DNA of 64,000 nt from the NCBI RefSeq assembly GCF_051131155.1, contig NZ_CP159508.1, forward strand, positions 1,178,001 to 1,242,000. Reading direction: 5' to 3'. Positions 34,321 to 43,964 of this stretch are shown in pieces; within the stretch, counting starts at the first letter, position 1, and every line of letters starts with the position of its first letter. The notes under the pieces were generated by a model. That model was given only the letters and a program-made list of their open reading frames with translations. It was not told the DNA's origin and did no database searches. A program made the translations under genes and the position numbers. This DNA comes from Pseudanabaena minima (GTDB taxonomy: Bacteria; Cyanobacteriota; Cyanobacteriia; Pseudanabaenales; Pseudanabaenaceae).

Positions 34321-34354
34321 AAAGAAAAGCGGCTCCTTGAGCCGCTTTTCTTTT
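34320..34354. terminator. Perfect 16-bp bidirectional terminator, CTT loop
   Basis: Arms 34320-34335 and 34339-34354 (AAAAGAAAAGCGGCTC and complement) touch the stop codons of both convergent genes, yyaL-like on the left and nhaS3 on the right. A-rich and T-rich ends suit bidirectional intrinsic termination. Confidence 0.9.
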
Positions 34355-35738
34355 AAGCTAATTCTGCATTAGCTGGTGGTTCTTCAGTCTTGCCAAAGGC
34401 AATTCTCAAAAATGGAGGAGCGAGGAACGTGGTCATGATCACCATGATGATAATGGCTACTTCTAGAGGCTTGTCGATCGCACCGCTAGCCGTACCAATC
34501 CCTGCAAATACAAGACCAACTTCACCACGGGGAACCATGCCTACACCGATCGCTAAGCGATTGATATTAGGTATTCCGAAAACTACCCAACCTGTGATGA
34601 CTTTGCCGACGATTGCTACGGCGAGCATAAATACCGCGATTAATAAACCACTCCGATTTTCGGGAATCATCGGATTGAGGACACTGAGATCGGCTCTTGC
34701 ACCGACAGTCACAAAGAACACTGGTACGAGTAAATCAGCAACAGGTTTAATCAGTTCATCTAGTTCATTGCGAGCATCGGTTTCATCAAGTACCAATCCT
34801 GCGGCAAAGGCTCCTAAAATTGCTTCTAAATGAATCGCATTACCGATAAATGCCATCACATAGGCAAAGATAAACGCAGGGATGACGATATTGCCGCGAG
34901 TTTTGAGCTTGGAAACCAAAGCCACAAAACTTTTGTTAAAAAAGCCACCTAAGAGGATGGAACCAAACAGGAAGGCGATCGCGCTAACTAATAGAATTGC
35001 AACGTTAGTAATATCTACTTCACCTGTTTTTGCCAAACTGGCGACCACGGCAAGAACGATGATTCCTAATACGTCATCAATGACAGCTGCACCAACAATG
35101 ATTTGTCCTTCCTTGGATTTTAGCTGACCAATTTCTGCCAAGACCTTAGAAGTAATCCCAATACTGGTTGCTGTAAGAGCGGCTCCTGCAAAAATGGCGG
35201 GAATCGCGGCAACATGGAAAAAGTACATTAGTCCCAATGTCCCTGCTGCAAAGGGAGCCGTTACACCGATAAAAGCTACTACAAAGGCTTGGATACCAAC
35301 TTCCTTAAGTTGGCGAATATCTGACTCTAACCCAATCTCAAACAGGAGGACAATTACTCCCAGTTCAGCTATTACCGAAATTACTTCACTTTGCTGGGCA
35401 AATACGCTGTTAACGGCTTCGGGTGACAATTGATTTAGCCACTGCAATAAGGACATTACTACAGAGTCTGACGCGACAAATCCACCTTCAGGAAAAATGA
35501 CTAAGCGCAATGCGGATACACCGATAATTACACCAGCAACTAATTCTCCTAAAACAGGAGGTAAATCTAAGCGTCTAGCAATTTCACTGCCAACTTTGCT
35601 AGCAAGATAAACTATGACTAGGGTGAGCAATACCCCTGAAAGAATAATTGGCGCATTTTCTGACTCGGCGGTTGCCAGTAAAGGTTGCGGCATCTGAAAT
35701 CCAGATAGATAATTGGCGATCGCAGTGATCGAAAACAT
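34353..35738 (-). CDS. nhaS3: Na+/H+ antiporter, NhaS3-like (CPA2)
   Basis: A 461-residue cation/proton antiporter of the CPA2 family with about twelve transmembrane helices. Typical segments are LDLPPVLGELVAGVIIG, ELGVIVLLFEIGLESDI, the unwound-helix region ALTATSIGITSKVLAEIG, the charged AAVIDDVLGIIVLAV with the ion-binding aspartate pair, and GMVPRGEVGLVFAGIG. Length and N-terminus resemble NhaS3 of Synechocystis, which is thylakoid-located and essential. The next gene upstream on the same strand is bicA, a Na+-coupled transporter, so the antiporter may sustain the Na+ gradient. The two genes are 200 bp apart and may have separate promoters. Confidence 0.9.
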   Translation of the reverse strand: MFSITAIANYLSGFQMPQPLLATAESENAPIILSGVLLTLVIVYLASKVGSEIARRLDLPPVLGELVAGVIIGVSALRLVIFPEGGFVASDSVVMSLLQWLNQLSPEAVNSVFAQQSEVISVIAELGVIVLLFEIGLESDIRQLKEVGIQAFVVAFIGVTAPFAAGTLGLMYFFHVAAIPAIFAGAALTATSIGITSKVLAEIGQLKSKEGQIIVGAAVIDDVLGIIVLAVVASLAKTGEVDITNVAILLVSAIAFLFGSILLGGFFNKSFVALVSKLKTRGNIVIPAFIFAYVMAFIGNAIHLEAILGAFAAGLVLDETDARNELDELIKPVADLLVPVFFVTVGARADLSVLNPMIPENRSGLLIAVFMLAVAIVGKVITGWVVFGIPNINRLAIGVGMVPRGEVGLVFAGIGTASGAIDKPLEVAIIIMVIMTTFLAPPFLRIAFGKTEEPPANAELA

Positions 35739-35939
35739 AGGCTATTTTCCTTTATATTTTGGGGTGATCCAAGAAACCCAAGTTTCACATTATTACGGTT
35801 TAAGTTATCTGTCTCTAGTACGACTAGTTACATTTTTAAGAACGTAGAGCAGTAATTGTGGGGTTCGTTAGTGCAATGTAACGCATCAATTTAGTTATCA
35901 ATGATGGATTAGCAATCGCTAACCCTTCCTCCGCTCCTA

Positions 35940-37619
35940 TTAGACAGCCTTGCTGTAAACCAAATCAACGGCTTTGCGTAAAGCTTCAGTGCGATCGCTT
36001 TGAACATGTTCAACCGAAATCAACTCAAAAATACCAAGTTTGTCTAAACGCTTCGACACCTTTTGGCTAGCTCCGACCACATAGACCTCCAAGCCTTTAT
36101 CATGGGCATCACGAATTGCATTTTCGATCGCGAGGGAAGCCGTCACACCCATTGAAGGAACATCGGTAAGATCCATTACTAAGACATCAGCTTCTCGCAT
36201 GGCGTTATGTTCACGAGCGATCGCCTTTGATAGTCCAAAAATCATCGAACCACTGAGATAAAACAGCAATACGCGACCACCTGCTTTGTCTAGTAAATCC
36301 TTTTGTTCTTTGGTCAATCTTGCATCATCATCGGTATCGGAAATCAACTTCACTTCCTTAGATTGCAATTCGCTCAAGCGTTCAATCGTGAGGATATTCG
36401 CGATAAATACACCAATACCAACGGCGACAATCAAATCCACAAATACAGTCAGTAACAACACGCCATACATGATCAAAGAGCCTTTGACCGAAATTTTGTG
36501 CGATCGCTTCAAGAAGCTCCAATCAAGAATATCCAGACCAACCTTGAGGGCAATACCTGCGAGAACTGCCATCGGAATTGGCTCAGTATATTTTGCTGCG
36601 CCCAAGACAACTACTAGCAACACTAACGCACGGGTCAAACCAGAAAGCGCTGAAGTGGCTCCTGTTTGAATATTGACCACTGTTCCCATGGTTGCACCAG
36701 CACCTGGAAGACCACCGCAAATACCTGAGACGATATTGGCAATACCTTGACCAATTAATTCCTTATCAGATTTATGCTCAGTGCGAGTGATGCTATCAGC
36801 AACTACGGCGGTCAACAAAGTATCAATACATCCGAGAATCCCTAGCATGAAGCCATCAATTAGCATGATAGTGACTTCGTTCGCACCAAATACTGGTAAA
36901 CGGAACTGAGGTAAACCTACGGGAATTGGACCAACATCACTGATGCGACGAATACCTTCGACACCATTAAATACTGTTACTGAGATGACCGTACCGACAA
37001 TTAGAGCTATTAATTGTGGTGGAACTAATTTCTTGATTTTTTTAGGAGTTAAGAAAATAATTGCAAGGGTTACTATACTCAGAATTACTTCAGGCAAATT
37101 ATCGGGAGAGGCTGCTTTAGAGATTAAATCGGGAATAGATAAGAAAGTCCCTAAAACACCACCTTTAGGGGGAGCCTGACCTAAAAATGGGGCAATTTGT
37201 AAAATCACCAAAATCACGCCAATCCCTGACATAAAGCCAGAAATAACGCTGTAGGGCATCAGGGTGATGTATTTACCGAGTTTGAAATAGCCGAATACGA
37301 TTTGGCATAGTCCCGCGATCATCACCACGGTAAAAGCCATCGCCAAACCATTTTCAGGATTTTTGGCAACCAAACTTGCCACAATAGTGGTCATGACTAC
37401 GGTCATTGGACCAGTTGGCTCAGAAATCAAAGTGGGCGTACCACCAAACAAAGCTGCAAAGAAGCCAACACAAACTGCACCATACAACCCTGCGATCGGT
37501 CCTGCGCCAGAGGCAACACCGAAGGCAAGCGCTAGGGGTAATGAGACGATCGCGGCAGTTAAACCACCAAACATATCGCCACGGAGATTATCAAATGTAA
37601 TTTTGTTAGTTATTGCCAT
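35940..37619 (-). CDS. bicA: SulP-family Na+-dependent bicarbonate transporter
   Basis: A 559-residue SulP transporter closely resembling cyanobacterial BicA. The N-terminus NKITFDNLRGDMFGG is followed by LPLALAFGVASGAGPIAGLY, GGTPTLISEPTGPMTVVMTT, and VISGFMSGIGVILVILQIAP, all as in BicA. Further on are TRTEHKSDKELIGQGIANIV and a cytoplasmic STAS domain (about 440-559, ending with VLVMDLTDVPSMGVTASLAI). BicA imports HCO3- with Na+ for the carbon-concentrating mechanism. The adjacent nhaS3-like gene fits this role. The 212-bp upstream gap should hold the promoter; I could not identify a regulator site. Confidence 0.94.
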   Translation of the reverse strand: MAITNKITFDNLRGDMFGGLTAAIVSLPLALAFGVASGAGPIAGLYGAVCVGFFAALFGGTPTLISEPTGPMTVVMTTIVASLVAKNPENGLAMAFTVVMIAGLCQIVFGYFKLGKYITLMPYSVISGFMSGIGVILVILQIAPFLGQAPPKGGVLGTFLSIPDLISKAASPDNLPEVILSIVTLAIIFLTPKKIKKLVPPQLIALIVGTVISVTVFNGVEGIRRISDVGPIPVGLPQFRLPVFGANEVTIMLIDGFMLGILGCIDTLLTAVVADSITRTEHKSDKELIGQGIANIVSGICGGLPGAGATMGTVVNIQTGATSALSGLTRALVLLVVVLGAAKYTEPIPMAVLAGIALKVGLDILDWSFLKRSHKISVKGSLIMYGVLLLTVFVDLIVAVGIGVFIANILTIERLSELQSKEVKLISDTDDDARLTKEQKDLLDKAGGRVLLFYLSGSMIFGLSKAIAREHNAMREADVLVMDLTDVPSMGVTASLAIENAIRDAHDKGLEVYVVGASQKVSKRLDKLGIFELISVEHVQSDRTEALRKAVDLVYSKAV

Positions 37620-37831
37620 TGGTAAGTAGATTAACCTGAATCATGAATGAATTTTTAAAGAGTGATAGGAGTGATAGAAGTTTTTTATAGCTCTGCCATA
37701 AACTTTACAGGATGATATGCATTGATGTAAATCGATTATTTGTGGGTATATCATAGTATTTTATCTATGATGTGCCTATATTAATAATTCGGAGTGCTCG
37801 CTTAGAGATAAGTCTTCAATAATTAGAGGTT
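37620..37831. other. Intergenic region upstream of bicA, no feature seen
   Basis: These 212 bases separate bicA from cobS, both leftward. The stretch is AT-rich and should hold the bicA promoter and the end of the cobS transcript. I found no long hairpin, unlike most other gaps in the window. Confidence 0.5.
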
Positions 37832-38584
37832 TTATAAAAAAGCGATCGCGCATAAACTTAGTGCCTCAGTCCACTCAACGATCGCCCCATAGGTATCGCC
37901 AGTCTGTCCACCAAGTTGACGATTTAGCCATGCACCGATGAGCCATGCAAAGCTAAACCCAATTACGGTTAAACCGATTCCTAAATAAAGTGAGTTGCAA
38001 AAATAGGCGATCGCGCAATTACCAACCGTTAATAAAATCGTCACTAGCCACACTTGCCAATGATGCAAATCCTCTTGATGAAATTTGCCTTTGCCAATCG
38101 CTTTGAGATAGGGATAAGCCATAATGGCGCGGAGTTGACCCCATCTTGCCCATGCCCAAACACTAGATAAAATCCACAAGCGCTGATCCTTAATGACAGC
38201 AAGCGCGATAACTTTTAAAAGTAAAATTGCAATTCCTGCGATCGCACCAAAAGCGCCAGTATTACTATCTGCCATCACCTCAAGACGACGCTGCGGATCG
38301 GTAACAGATAGCCCATCGGCAGTATCCATCGCGCCATCAAGATGTAATCCGCCTGTAATTAATAGTCCTAATAAAATCGTCAGTAGCGATCGCAGATATA
38401 TAAACTCTGGGGCTGGTTTAATTAGTTCTAAGCAAAGGTCAAAAGAGGCGATCGCCGCGCCGATAAAAATGCCGATTAATGGCGCATAGAGAGCAATTCC
38501 TCGAAAGTCGAGCGTTCCCTGCGGACGCAAAGGCAAACAAGTATAAAAAATTAGTGCTGCTTGAAATTTTCGCCAATGCTGCAT
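37832..38584 (-). CDS. cobS: Cobalamin synthase (adenosylcobinamide-GDP ribazoletransferase)
   Basis: About 250 residues from ATG 38584. An in-frame ATG at 38632 would translate through the palindrome at 38590-38644, giving the non-family leader MREGAKRPLS, so I reject it. CobS joins adenosylcobinamide-GDP with alpha-ribazole in the last steps of cobalamin synthesis and is a membrane protein. Family features are FQAALIFYTCLPL, GGLHLDGAMDTADGLSV (acidic metal-binding motif), LEVMADSNTGAFGAIAG, and the C-terminal LGGQTGDTYGAIVEWTEALSL. No cobalamin riboswitch or other cob gene was recognised nearby. Confidence 0.95.
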   Translation of the reverse strand: MQHWRKFQAALIFYTCLPLRPQGTLDFRGIALYAPLIGIFIGAAIASFDLCLELIKPAPEFIYLRSLLTILLGLLITGGLHLDGAMDTADGLSVTDPQRRLEVMADSNTGAFGAIAGIAILLLKVIALAVIKDQRLWILSSVWAWARWGQLRAIMAYPYLKAIGKGKFHQEDLHHWQVWLVTILLTVGNCAIAYFCNSLYLGIGLTVIGFSFAWLIGAWLNRQLGGQTGDTYGAIVEWTEALSLCAIAFL

Positions 38585-38589
38585 TTGAG

Positions 38590-38644
38590 AAAACCCATAA
38601 ATTGAGAGAGGACGCTTTGCGCCCTCTCTCAATTTATGGGTTTT
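38590..38644. repeat. 26-bp-stem palindrome between cobS and ctp, TTT loop
   Basis: Arms 38590-38615 and 38619-38644 (outer AAAACCCATAAATTGAG) with one mismatch; loop TTT, tip GCTTTGC. It lies between divergent genes, 6 bp before the cobS start, so on the cobS transcript it would form in the 5' leader if transcribed. Confidence 0.9.
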
Positions 38645-38746
38645 GGGTATCTTAGATACTAAAAATCGGGAAATTGGGTGTGATGAAAGCTAGATTTAGT
38701 TAGGATAGAGAAATATTTTTATTTAAAAAAGTTTGTTATAGAGAGC

Positions 38747-40021
38747 ATGATAAAACAGCGTCGTCTTTGGTCTTGGCTCGTAATTAGTTTAGTCGCGATC
38801 GCCTTGCAGTTTTTCTGGATCGGTGGTGTAAATGCTGCGGTTACGGACTCTTTGCAAGAACAAAAATTTCTAACTAATGTTTGGCAAATCGTCAACCGTT
38901 CCTATGTTGACGCTGATTTTAATCATCAAAACTGGTACAAAGTCCGCCGCCAATTTGTCAATCGCAAATTTAATAGCCGAGAAGATACCTATCAAGCGAT
39001 TCGGGAAATGCTTGCTACTCTGGACGATCCTTTTACGCGCTTGCTAGAACCTGACAAGTTTAAAAGTATGCAAACCAGCACATCGGGAGCATTAACAGGT
39101 GTAGGGCTGCAAATTGCCGTTGATGAACCTGATAACAATGTCACCGTGATTGCCCCAATCGAAGGTTCGCCTGCGGATACGGCGGGTGTGCGATCGCGCG
39201 ATCGCATTGTTGCCATCGATAACATTCCTACTAAAGGCTTGAGCCTTGATGAATGTGCGACGAGAATGCGCGGTGCGATCGGCTCTGAAGTTAAGCTGAG
39301 TCTAGAGCGTCCACTAGCTGATAGTAAAGGTTTTGAGAAGCTTGATGTGGTGATTAAACGCGATCGGATTGCGGTTACACCAATCATTGCCAAGCTCAAT
39401 CAAGAAGAGAATCATAAAGTTGGCTATATCCGTTTAAATCAGTTCAACGGTAATGCTTCAGCAGATATGGAAAAGACTATCAAAAAGTTTAAAGCTGAAG
39501 GAGCCGATCGCTATGTTCTCGATCTACGTGGTAATCCCGGGGGACTCTTTGATGCGGGGTTACAGATTGCTCGGATGTGGATTCCTGAAGGAACTGTCGT
39601 TTATACAGTTGATCGTCATGGCATCCAAGAGAGTTTTGAAGCTAAAGGTGAGGCGATTACCACAGATCCGTTAGTAGTTCTCACCGATGGCGGTAGCGCT
39701 AGCGCTAGTGAAATCCTCGCTGGTGCATTACAGGAGAATGATCGCGCTCAACTCGTTGGTACAAAGACCTATGGTAAAGGCTTAATTCAATCGCTGTATG
39801 AATTGGAAGATGGCGCAGGCTTGGCGGTAACGATCGCTAAGTACGAAACTCCATTACACCACAACATCCATAAGCGCGGTATTATTCCTGATGTGGAAGT
39901 TGCGCTGACAGAGCCAATTACTCGTAAGCAGCTTGGTACTAAGGAAGATCCTCAATATATTGCCGCTTTATCAGTTCTAGATGGAACATTTAAGAGCTTA
40001 ATTGCGAAGTCTGCTAATTAA
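38747..40021 (+). CDS. ctpA: Carboxyl-terminal processing protease (S41, CtpA-like)
   Basis: A 424-residue S41 peptidase. The N-terminal signal peptide (hydrophobic 12-28) ends near VNAAVTD. The tail-interacting region, a PDZ domain (ALTGVGLQIAVDEPDN to about 200) and the protease core follow. The catalytic serine lies in GGSASASEILAG (near 316-325) and the lysine about 25 residues on in GTKTYGKGLIQS. In cyanobacteria CtpA removes the C-terminal extension of the D1 protein in the lumen; paralogues CtpB and CtpC are similar, so the symbol is tentative. Its length agrees with CtpA. It is divergent from cobS across a palindrome. Confidence 0.88.
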   Translation: MIKQRRLWSWLVISLVAIALQFFWIGGVNAAVTDSLQEQKFLTNVWQIVNRSYVDADFNHQNWYKVRRQFVNRKFNSREDTYQAIREMLATLDDPFTRLLEPDKFKSMQTSTSGALTGVGLQIAVDEPDNNVTVIAPIEGSPADTAGVRSRDRIVAIDNIPTKGLSLDECATRMRGAIGSEVKLSLERPLADSKGFEKLDVVIKRDRIAVTPIIAKLNQEENHKVGYIRLNQFNGNASADMEKTIKKFKAEGADRYVLDLRGNPGGLFDAGLQIARMWIPEGTVVYTVDRHGIQESFEAKGEAITTDPLVVLTDGGSASASEILAGALQENDRAQLVGTKTYGKGLIQSLYELEDGAGLAVTIAKYETPLHHNIHKRGIIPDVEVALTEPITRKQLGTKEDPQYIAALSVLDGTFKSLIAKSAN

Positions 40022-40299
40022 CCCCCTTTCCCCCTTCCTTGCAAAGGTAGGGCTATTTCAAGAAATAGTTTAGAGAGATTTTAAGCAAACAAAGATAACA
40101 TTGCGGGTAAATTATGGGCAAAATAGTCAATCGTCCAGATTTCCAACCCACAGACTTACCACGAGGTTTAGGAGAACAGGCAGGAGATCCAAGACTCACT
40201 AGGTAGCCAACAAACTAATTAGCATCATGTGCTACATACTAAGAGATCACCATGACGCTATAAAATGTATTGCGAGTTACCTAAGAAATACAAGATTTT
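40022..40299. other. Intergenic region between ctp and carB
   Basis: The 278 bases include a small hairpin CTATTTC-AA-GAAATAG near 40053-40068, just after the protease gene. A 30-codon frame at 40114-40206 (MGKIVNRPDFQPTDLPRGLG and so on) starts with ATG but lacks a ribosome site and known similarity. It may be a small gene or a remnant; I leave it uncalled. Confidence 0.4.
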
Positions 40300-43200
40300 A
40301 TGCCCCGCCGTAATGACATCCAAAAGATTTTGCTGATTGGCGCTGGCCCAATTGTGATCGGGCAAGCCTGCGAATTCGACTATTCGGGAACCCAAGCCTG
40401 TAAAGTTTTACGGGACGAAGGCTATTACGTGATCCTAGTTAACTCCAATCCCGCTACGATCATGACCGATCCTGCTACAGCCGATCGCACTTACATTGAG
40501 CCAATTACGCCCGAAGTAGTCGCGCAGATTATCGAAAAAGAGCGTCCTGATGCCATCTTGCCGACGATGGGTGGACAAACAGCCCTAAATACGGCGGTTT
40601 CCCTCGCTAAAATGGGGGTTTTAGAAAAATATGGCGTGGAGCTAATTGGTGCAAAACTAGAAGCGATCGAAATGGCAGAGGATCGCAAGCTATTTAAGGA
40701 AGCAATGGAGCGGATCGGTGTTGCCATGTGTCCATCTGGCTTGGGGACAACTATGGAAGAATCCCGTGCGATCGCCAATGAAATTGGTTCCTATCCTTTA
40801 ATTATCCGTCCTGCCTTCACAATGGGTGGTACTGGCGGCGGCATTGCCTACAACCAAGAAGAATTTGAAGAAATCTGTGCCTCTGGACTTGAAGCTAGTC
40901 CTGTATCGCAAATATTGATCGAGCGATCGCTAATTGGTTGGAAGGAGTACGAGCTAGAGGTGATGCGCGATCTCGCCGATAACGTGGTGATCATTTGTAG
41001 TATCGAAAATATTGATCCCATGGGCATCCATACAGGTGATTCGATTACGGTTGCACCTGCTCAAACCCTGACTGATAAGGAATATCAGCGTTTGCGTGAC
41101 TACGCGATCAAAATCATTCGCGAAATCGGCGTAGAAACTGGCGGCTCGAATATTCAGTTCTCGATCAATCCTGAAAATGGCGATGTCGTCGTGATCGAGA
41201 TGAATCCTCGCGTGTCGCGTAGTTCGGCGCTTGCATCAAAAGCTACAGGTTTCCCGATCGCTAAATTTGCGGCAAAACTTGCTGTGGGCTATACCCTTGA
41301 TGAAATTTCTAATGACATCACTAAGAAAACGCCTGCGAGCTTTGAACCAACGATCGATTATGTGGTTACCAAGATTCCTCGCTTTGCCTTTGAGAAATTC
41401 CCAGGGTCAGAGGCAGTGCTAACTACACAGATGAAGTCTGTCGGTGAAGCGATGGCGATTGGGCGCACTTTCCAAGAGTCGTTTCAGAAAGCATTGCGAT
41501 CACTGGAAGTTGGTCGTTTTGGGTTCGGTGGCGATCGCGAAGAAACCTTGCCTGACCTCGATAAGATCAAGTACAGTTTGCGGGTTCCTAACCCTGATCG
41601 CATTTTCTCGATCCGCGATGGATTTTTGTCAGGGCTATCTGTTCAAGCCATTTTTGAACTAACCAATATCGATCCTTGGTTCCTGCAAAAAATGCGCGAG
41701 ATCACCGATGTCGAGCTTTCGATCAAGGGTCGGAAGCTAGATAGCATCAAAAAAGACGAGATGCTGGAAACCAAGCGCATAGGTTTTAGCGATCGCCAGA
41801 TTGCCTATCTCACTGGCACAAACGAAGATGCTGTTCGTACTTATCGCAAATCCCTCGGCGTGATTCCCTCCTACAAGACTGTTGATACTTGTGCGGCTGA
41901 GTTTGAAGCGCTCACTCCCTATCACTACTCTACTTACGAAGAAGAATCAGAAATCCTCCCTTCCACAAAGCGCAAGGTCATGATTCTTGGTGGTGGTCCA
42001 AACCGCATTGGACAAGGGATTGAATTTGACTATTGTTGTTGTCATGCTAGCTATGCATTACGTGCCGCAGGGTTTGAGACAATCATGGTTAACTCCAATC
42101 CTGAAACCGTTTCCACGGATTACGACACTAGCGATCGCTTGTATTTTGAGCCATTAACCCGTGAAGATGTCTTAAACATCATTGAAGCGGAACAGCCTGA
42201 AGGTGTGATCATTCAGTTCGGTGGACAAACTCCACTTAAGCTTTCAGTTCCGCTACTGCGTTATCTAGAAGAGAATAACTCTAATACTAAAATTTGGGGT
42301 ACTTCGCCAGATTCTATTGATATTGCTGAAGATCGTGAACGCTTTGAAGCTATCTGTCAACAACTAGGAATCCTGCAACCTAATAATGGTTTGGCGCGTT
42401 CTGAAGAAGAGGCGGTGGTAATCGCCCAACGTGTTGGCTATCCCGTCGTAGTCCGTCCTAGCTATGTTCTTGGCGGTCGTGGTATGGAAGTGGTTTACTC
42501 TGATGCTGAACTCGAAGACTATATGCGTCGGGCGATTATCATCGAGCCTGAACACCCCGTACTGATTGATCATTTCCTTGAAGGGGCGATCGAAGTGGAT
42601 GTGGATGCGATCGCTGATCAACTTGGCAATGTCACCATCGGCGGCATTATGGAGCATATCGAAGAAGCAGGGATTCACTCTGGTGACTCCGCTTGTTCAA
42701 TTCCTACTTTCTCTTTGCCTCCTGAAGTTCTCACCACCATTCGCACATGGACGATCAGTCTCGCCAAGTCTCTGAATGTAATTGGCTTGATGAATATCCA
42801 ATATGCTGTCCAGTTGAATAATAGCAATCTCAAAGAGAGCAAGGTCTTCATCCTTGAAGCCAATCCTCGCGCCTCGCGTACTGTTCCCTATGTCAGCAAA
42901 GCAATTAACGTGCCCCTCGTTAATTATGCCTCGCGCATCATGTCAGGATCTACCCTTGCAGAACTTGGCTTAACGGAAGAGGTGATCCCCAAACATATTT
43001 CGATTAAGGAAGCTGTGCTTCCCTTTGCGAAGTTTGCAGGAACCGATACGATTTTAGGTCCTGAAATGCGATCAACTGGTGAAGTCATGGGGATCGATAC
43101 TGAGTTTGGACGTGCCTTTGCCAAAGCTCAAATCGCCGCAGGAACTCATTTGCCTCTTGAGGGAACTGTATTCCTATCGGTTAACGATCGCGATAAAAGC

Positions 43201-43551
43201 GGCATCCCCTCGGTTGCGGAAGCCTTTGTTGAATTGGGCTTTAAAATTGTGGCTACGGAAGGAACTTATAAAATCCTGCGTCGTAACAATATTGAGTCCA
43301 AGCAAGTTCTCAAAGTCCATGAGGGTCGTCCCCACATTGGTGACTCGATGAAGAATGGTCAAATTCAATTGATTGTCAATTCTCCTAGTGGTGAAGAGGC
43401 GAAAACCGATGGCAAGATGATTCGACGCACGGCGCTTGCTTATAAGATTCCTGTAATTACCACCCTTGCTGGTGCAAAAGCAGCGATCGCGGCGATTCGT
43501 TCTCTCCAAACTGGAGCGATTTCTGTAACTGCGCTTCAGGATTACGCTTAA
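40300..43551 (+). CDS. carB: Carbamoyl-phosphate synthase large subunit
   Basis: A 1083-residue CarB of full length. It makes carbamoyl phosphate for arginine and pyrimidine synthesis from bicarbonate, ammonia (from CarA) and two ATP. Two homologous halves are evident: each starts with a glycine-rich segment (ILLIGAGPIVIGQACEFDYS; MILGGGPNRIGQGIEFDYC) and carries ATP-grasp motifs (FTMGGTGGGIAYN; YVLGGRGMEVVY; EMNPRVSRSSALASKATG; EANPRASRTVPYVSKA). The allosteric MGS-like domain ends the protein (FLSVNDRDKSGIPSVAEAF). carA is not in the window. argJ at 54.4 kb is in the same broader pathway but not linked. Confidence 0.98.
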   Translation: MPRRNDIQKILLIGAGPIVIGQACEFDYSGTQACKVLRDEGYYVILVNSNPATIMTDPATADRTYIEPITPEVVAQIIEKERPDAILPTMGGQTALNTAVSLAKMGVLEKYGVELIGAKLEAIEMAEDRKLFKEAMERIGVAMCPSGLGTTMEESRAIANEIGSYPLIIRPAFTMGGTGGGIAYNQEEFEEICASGLEASPVSQILIERSLIGWKEYELEVMRDLADNVVIICSIENIDPMGIHTGDSITVAPAQTLTDKEYQRLRDYAIKIIREIGVETGGSNIQFSINPENGDVVVIEMNPRVSRSSALASKATGFPIAKFAAKLAVGYTLDEISNDITKKTPASFEPTIDYVVTKIPRFAFEKFPGSEAVLTTQMKSVGEAMAIGRTFQESFQKALRSLEVGRFGFGGDREETLPDLDKIKYSLRVPNPDRIFSIRDGFLSGLSVQAIFELTNIDPWFLQKMREITDVELSIKGRKLDSIKKDEMLETKRIGFSDRQIAYLTGTNEDAVRTYRKSLGVIPSYKTVDTCAAEFEALTPYHYSTYEEESEILPSTKRKVMILGGGPNRIGQGIEFDYCCCHASYALRAAGFETIMVNSNPETVSTDYDTSDRLYFEPLTREDVLNIIEAEQPEGVIIQFGGQTPLKLSVPLLRYLEENNSNTKIWGTSPDSIDIAEDRERFEAICQQLGILQPNNGLARSEEEAVVIAQRVGYPVVVRPSYVLGGRGMEVVYSDAELEDYMRRAIIIEPEHPVLIDHFLEGAIEVDVDAIADQLGNVTIGGIMEHIEEAGIHSGDSACSIPTFSLPPEVLTTIRTWTISLAKSLNVIGLMNIQYAVQLNNSNLKESKVFILEANPRASRTVPYVSKAINVPLVNYASRIMSGSTLAELGLTEEVIPKHISIKEAVLPFAKFAGTDTILGPEMRSTGEVMGIDTEFGRAFAKAQIAAGTHLPLEGTVFLSVNDRDKSGIPSVAEAFVELGFKIVATEGTYKILRRNNIESKQVLKVHEGRPHIGDSMKNGQIQLIVNSPSGEEAKTDGKMIRRTALAYKIPVITTLAGAKAAIAAIRSLQTGAISVTALQDYA

Positions 43552-43964
43552 AGTCCTAACTAAAGAATACCCTCCGCATTGCGGCTACTCTGTACCCACA
43601 AGTCCTAAAACCCAGCTACATCAAGAATCAATCGCCCCATAGCCCCAAATTCTGGGAGAATAAGATAGTAACATTATTTCAAAGTCCCCCAGAATTGGGG
43701 GATTTAGGGGGCTTAGATAGATTGAAACGAAGATAGGGAGACTTGAATATACAGGCTAGCGATTTGCGGGGGGTATTTTTTGTTGCGCTTAGAGAATATT
43801 CACTCAGATCTTGTACCTGTTTGAGAGGGTTGAAGGACAATAGATAGGATGTTGCTAAGATCTCAGTTATCTTTTTTGTAACGAATACCATATTTCTTAG
43901 AATATCGTTTTATGCTGGCTGGTAGGCGACTATGGGCTTTGATGTAAATGTGAGGATGTCGGCG
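43552..43964. other. Intergenic region between carB and the first TPR-CHAT gene
   Basis: In 413 bases I find no supportable gene. It holds the inverted repeat at 43638-43703. The bases nearest the CHAT gene presumably contain its promoter. Confidence 0.5.
43638..43703. repeat. 15-bp inverted repeat in a G-rich intergenic element
   Basis: Arms 43638-43652 (GCCCCAAATTCTGGG) and 43689-43703 (near-complement, one mismatch at the outer end). The right arm sits in a segment ending GGGGGATTTAGGGGGC, a style frequent between cyanobacterial genes in my recollection. Confidence 0.65.

Noticed and set aside
34390..34833. A 147-codon plus-strand frame inside nhaS3
   Set aside because: It is rich in T, I, S and P, as expected for the antisense of a membrane-protein gene, and nhaS3 is well supported.
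38585..38632. An upstream ATG for cobS at 38632
   Set aside because: The extra 16 residues are the translation of the palindrome at 38590-38644 and are not family sequence; ATG 38584 gives the normal CobS start.
38645..38746. A cobalamin riboswitch near cobS
   Set aside because: The sequence upstream of cobS is a simple palindrome followed by the promoter region of the divergent protease gene; no B12-box-like sequence was seen.
40114..40206. A 30-codon frame between ctp and carB
   Set aside because: It has an ATG but no ribosome site, no hydrophobic or otherwise telling composition, and I recognise no family; too short to support.
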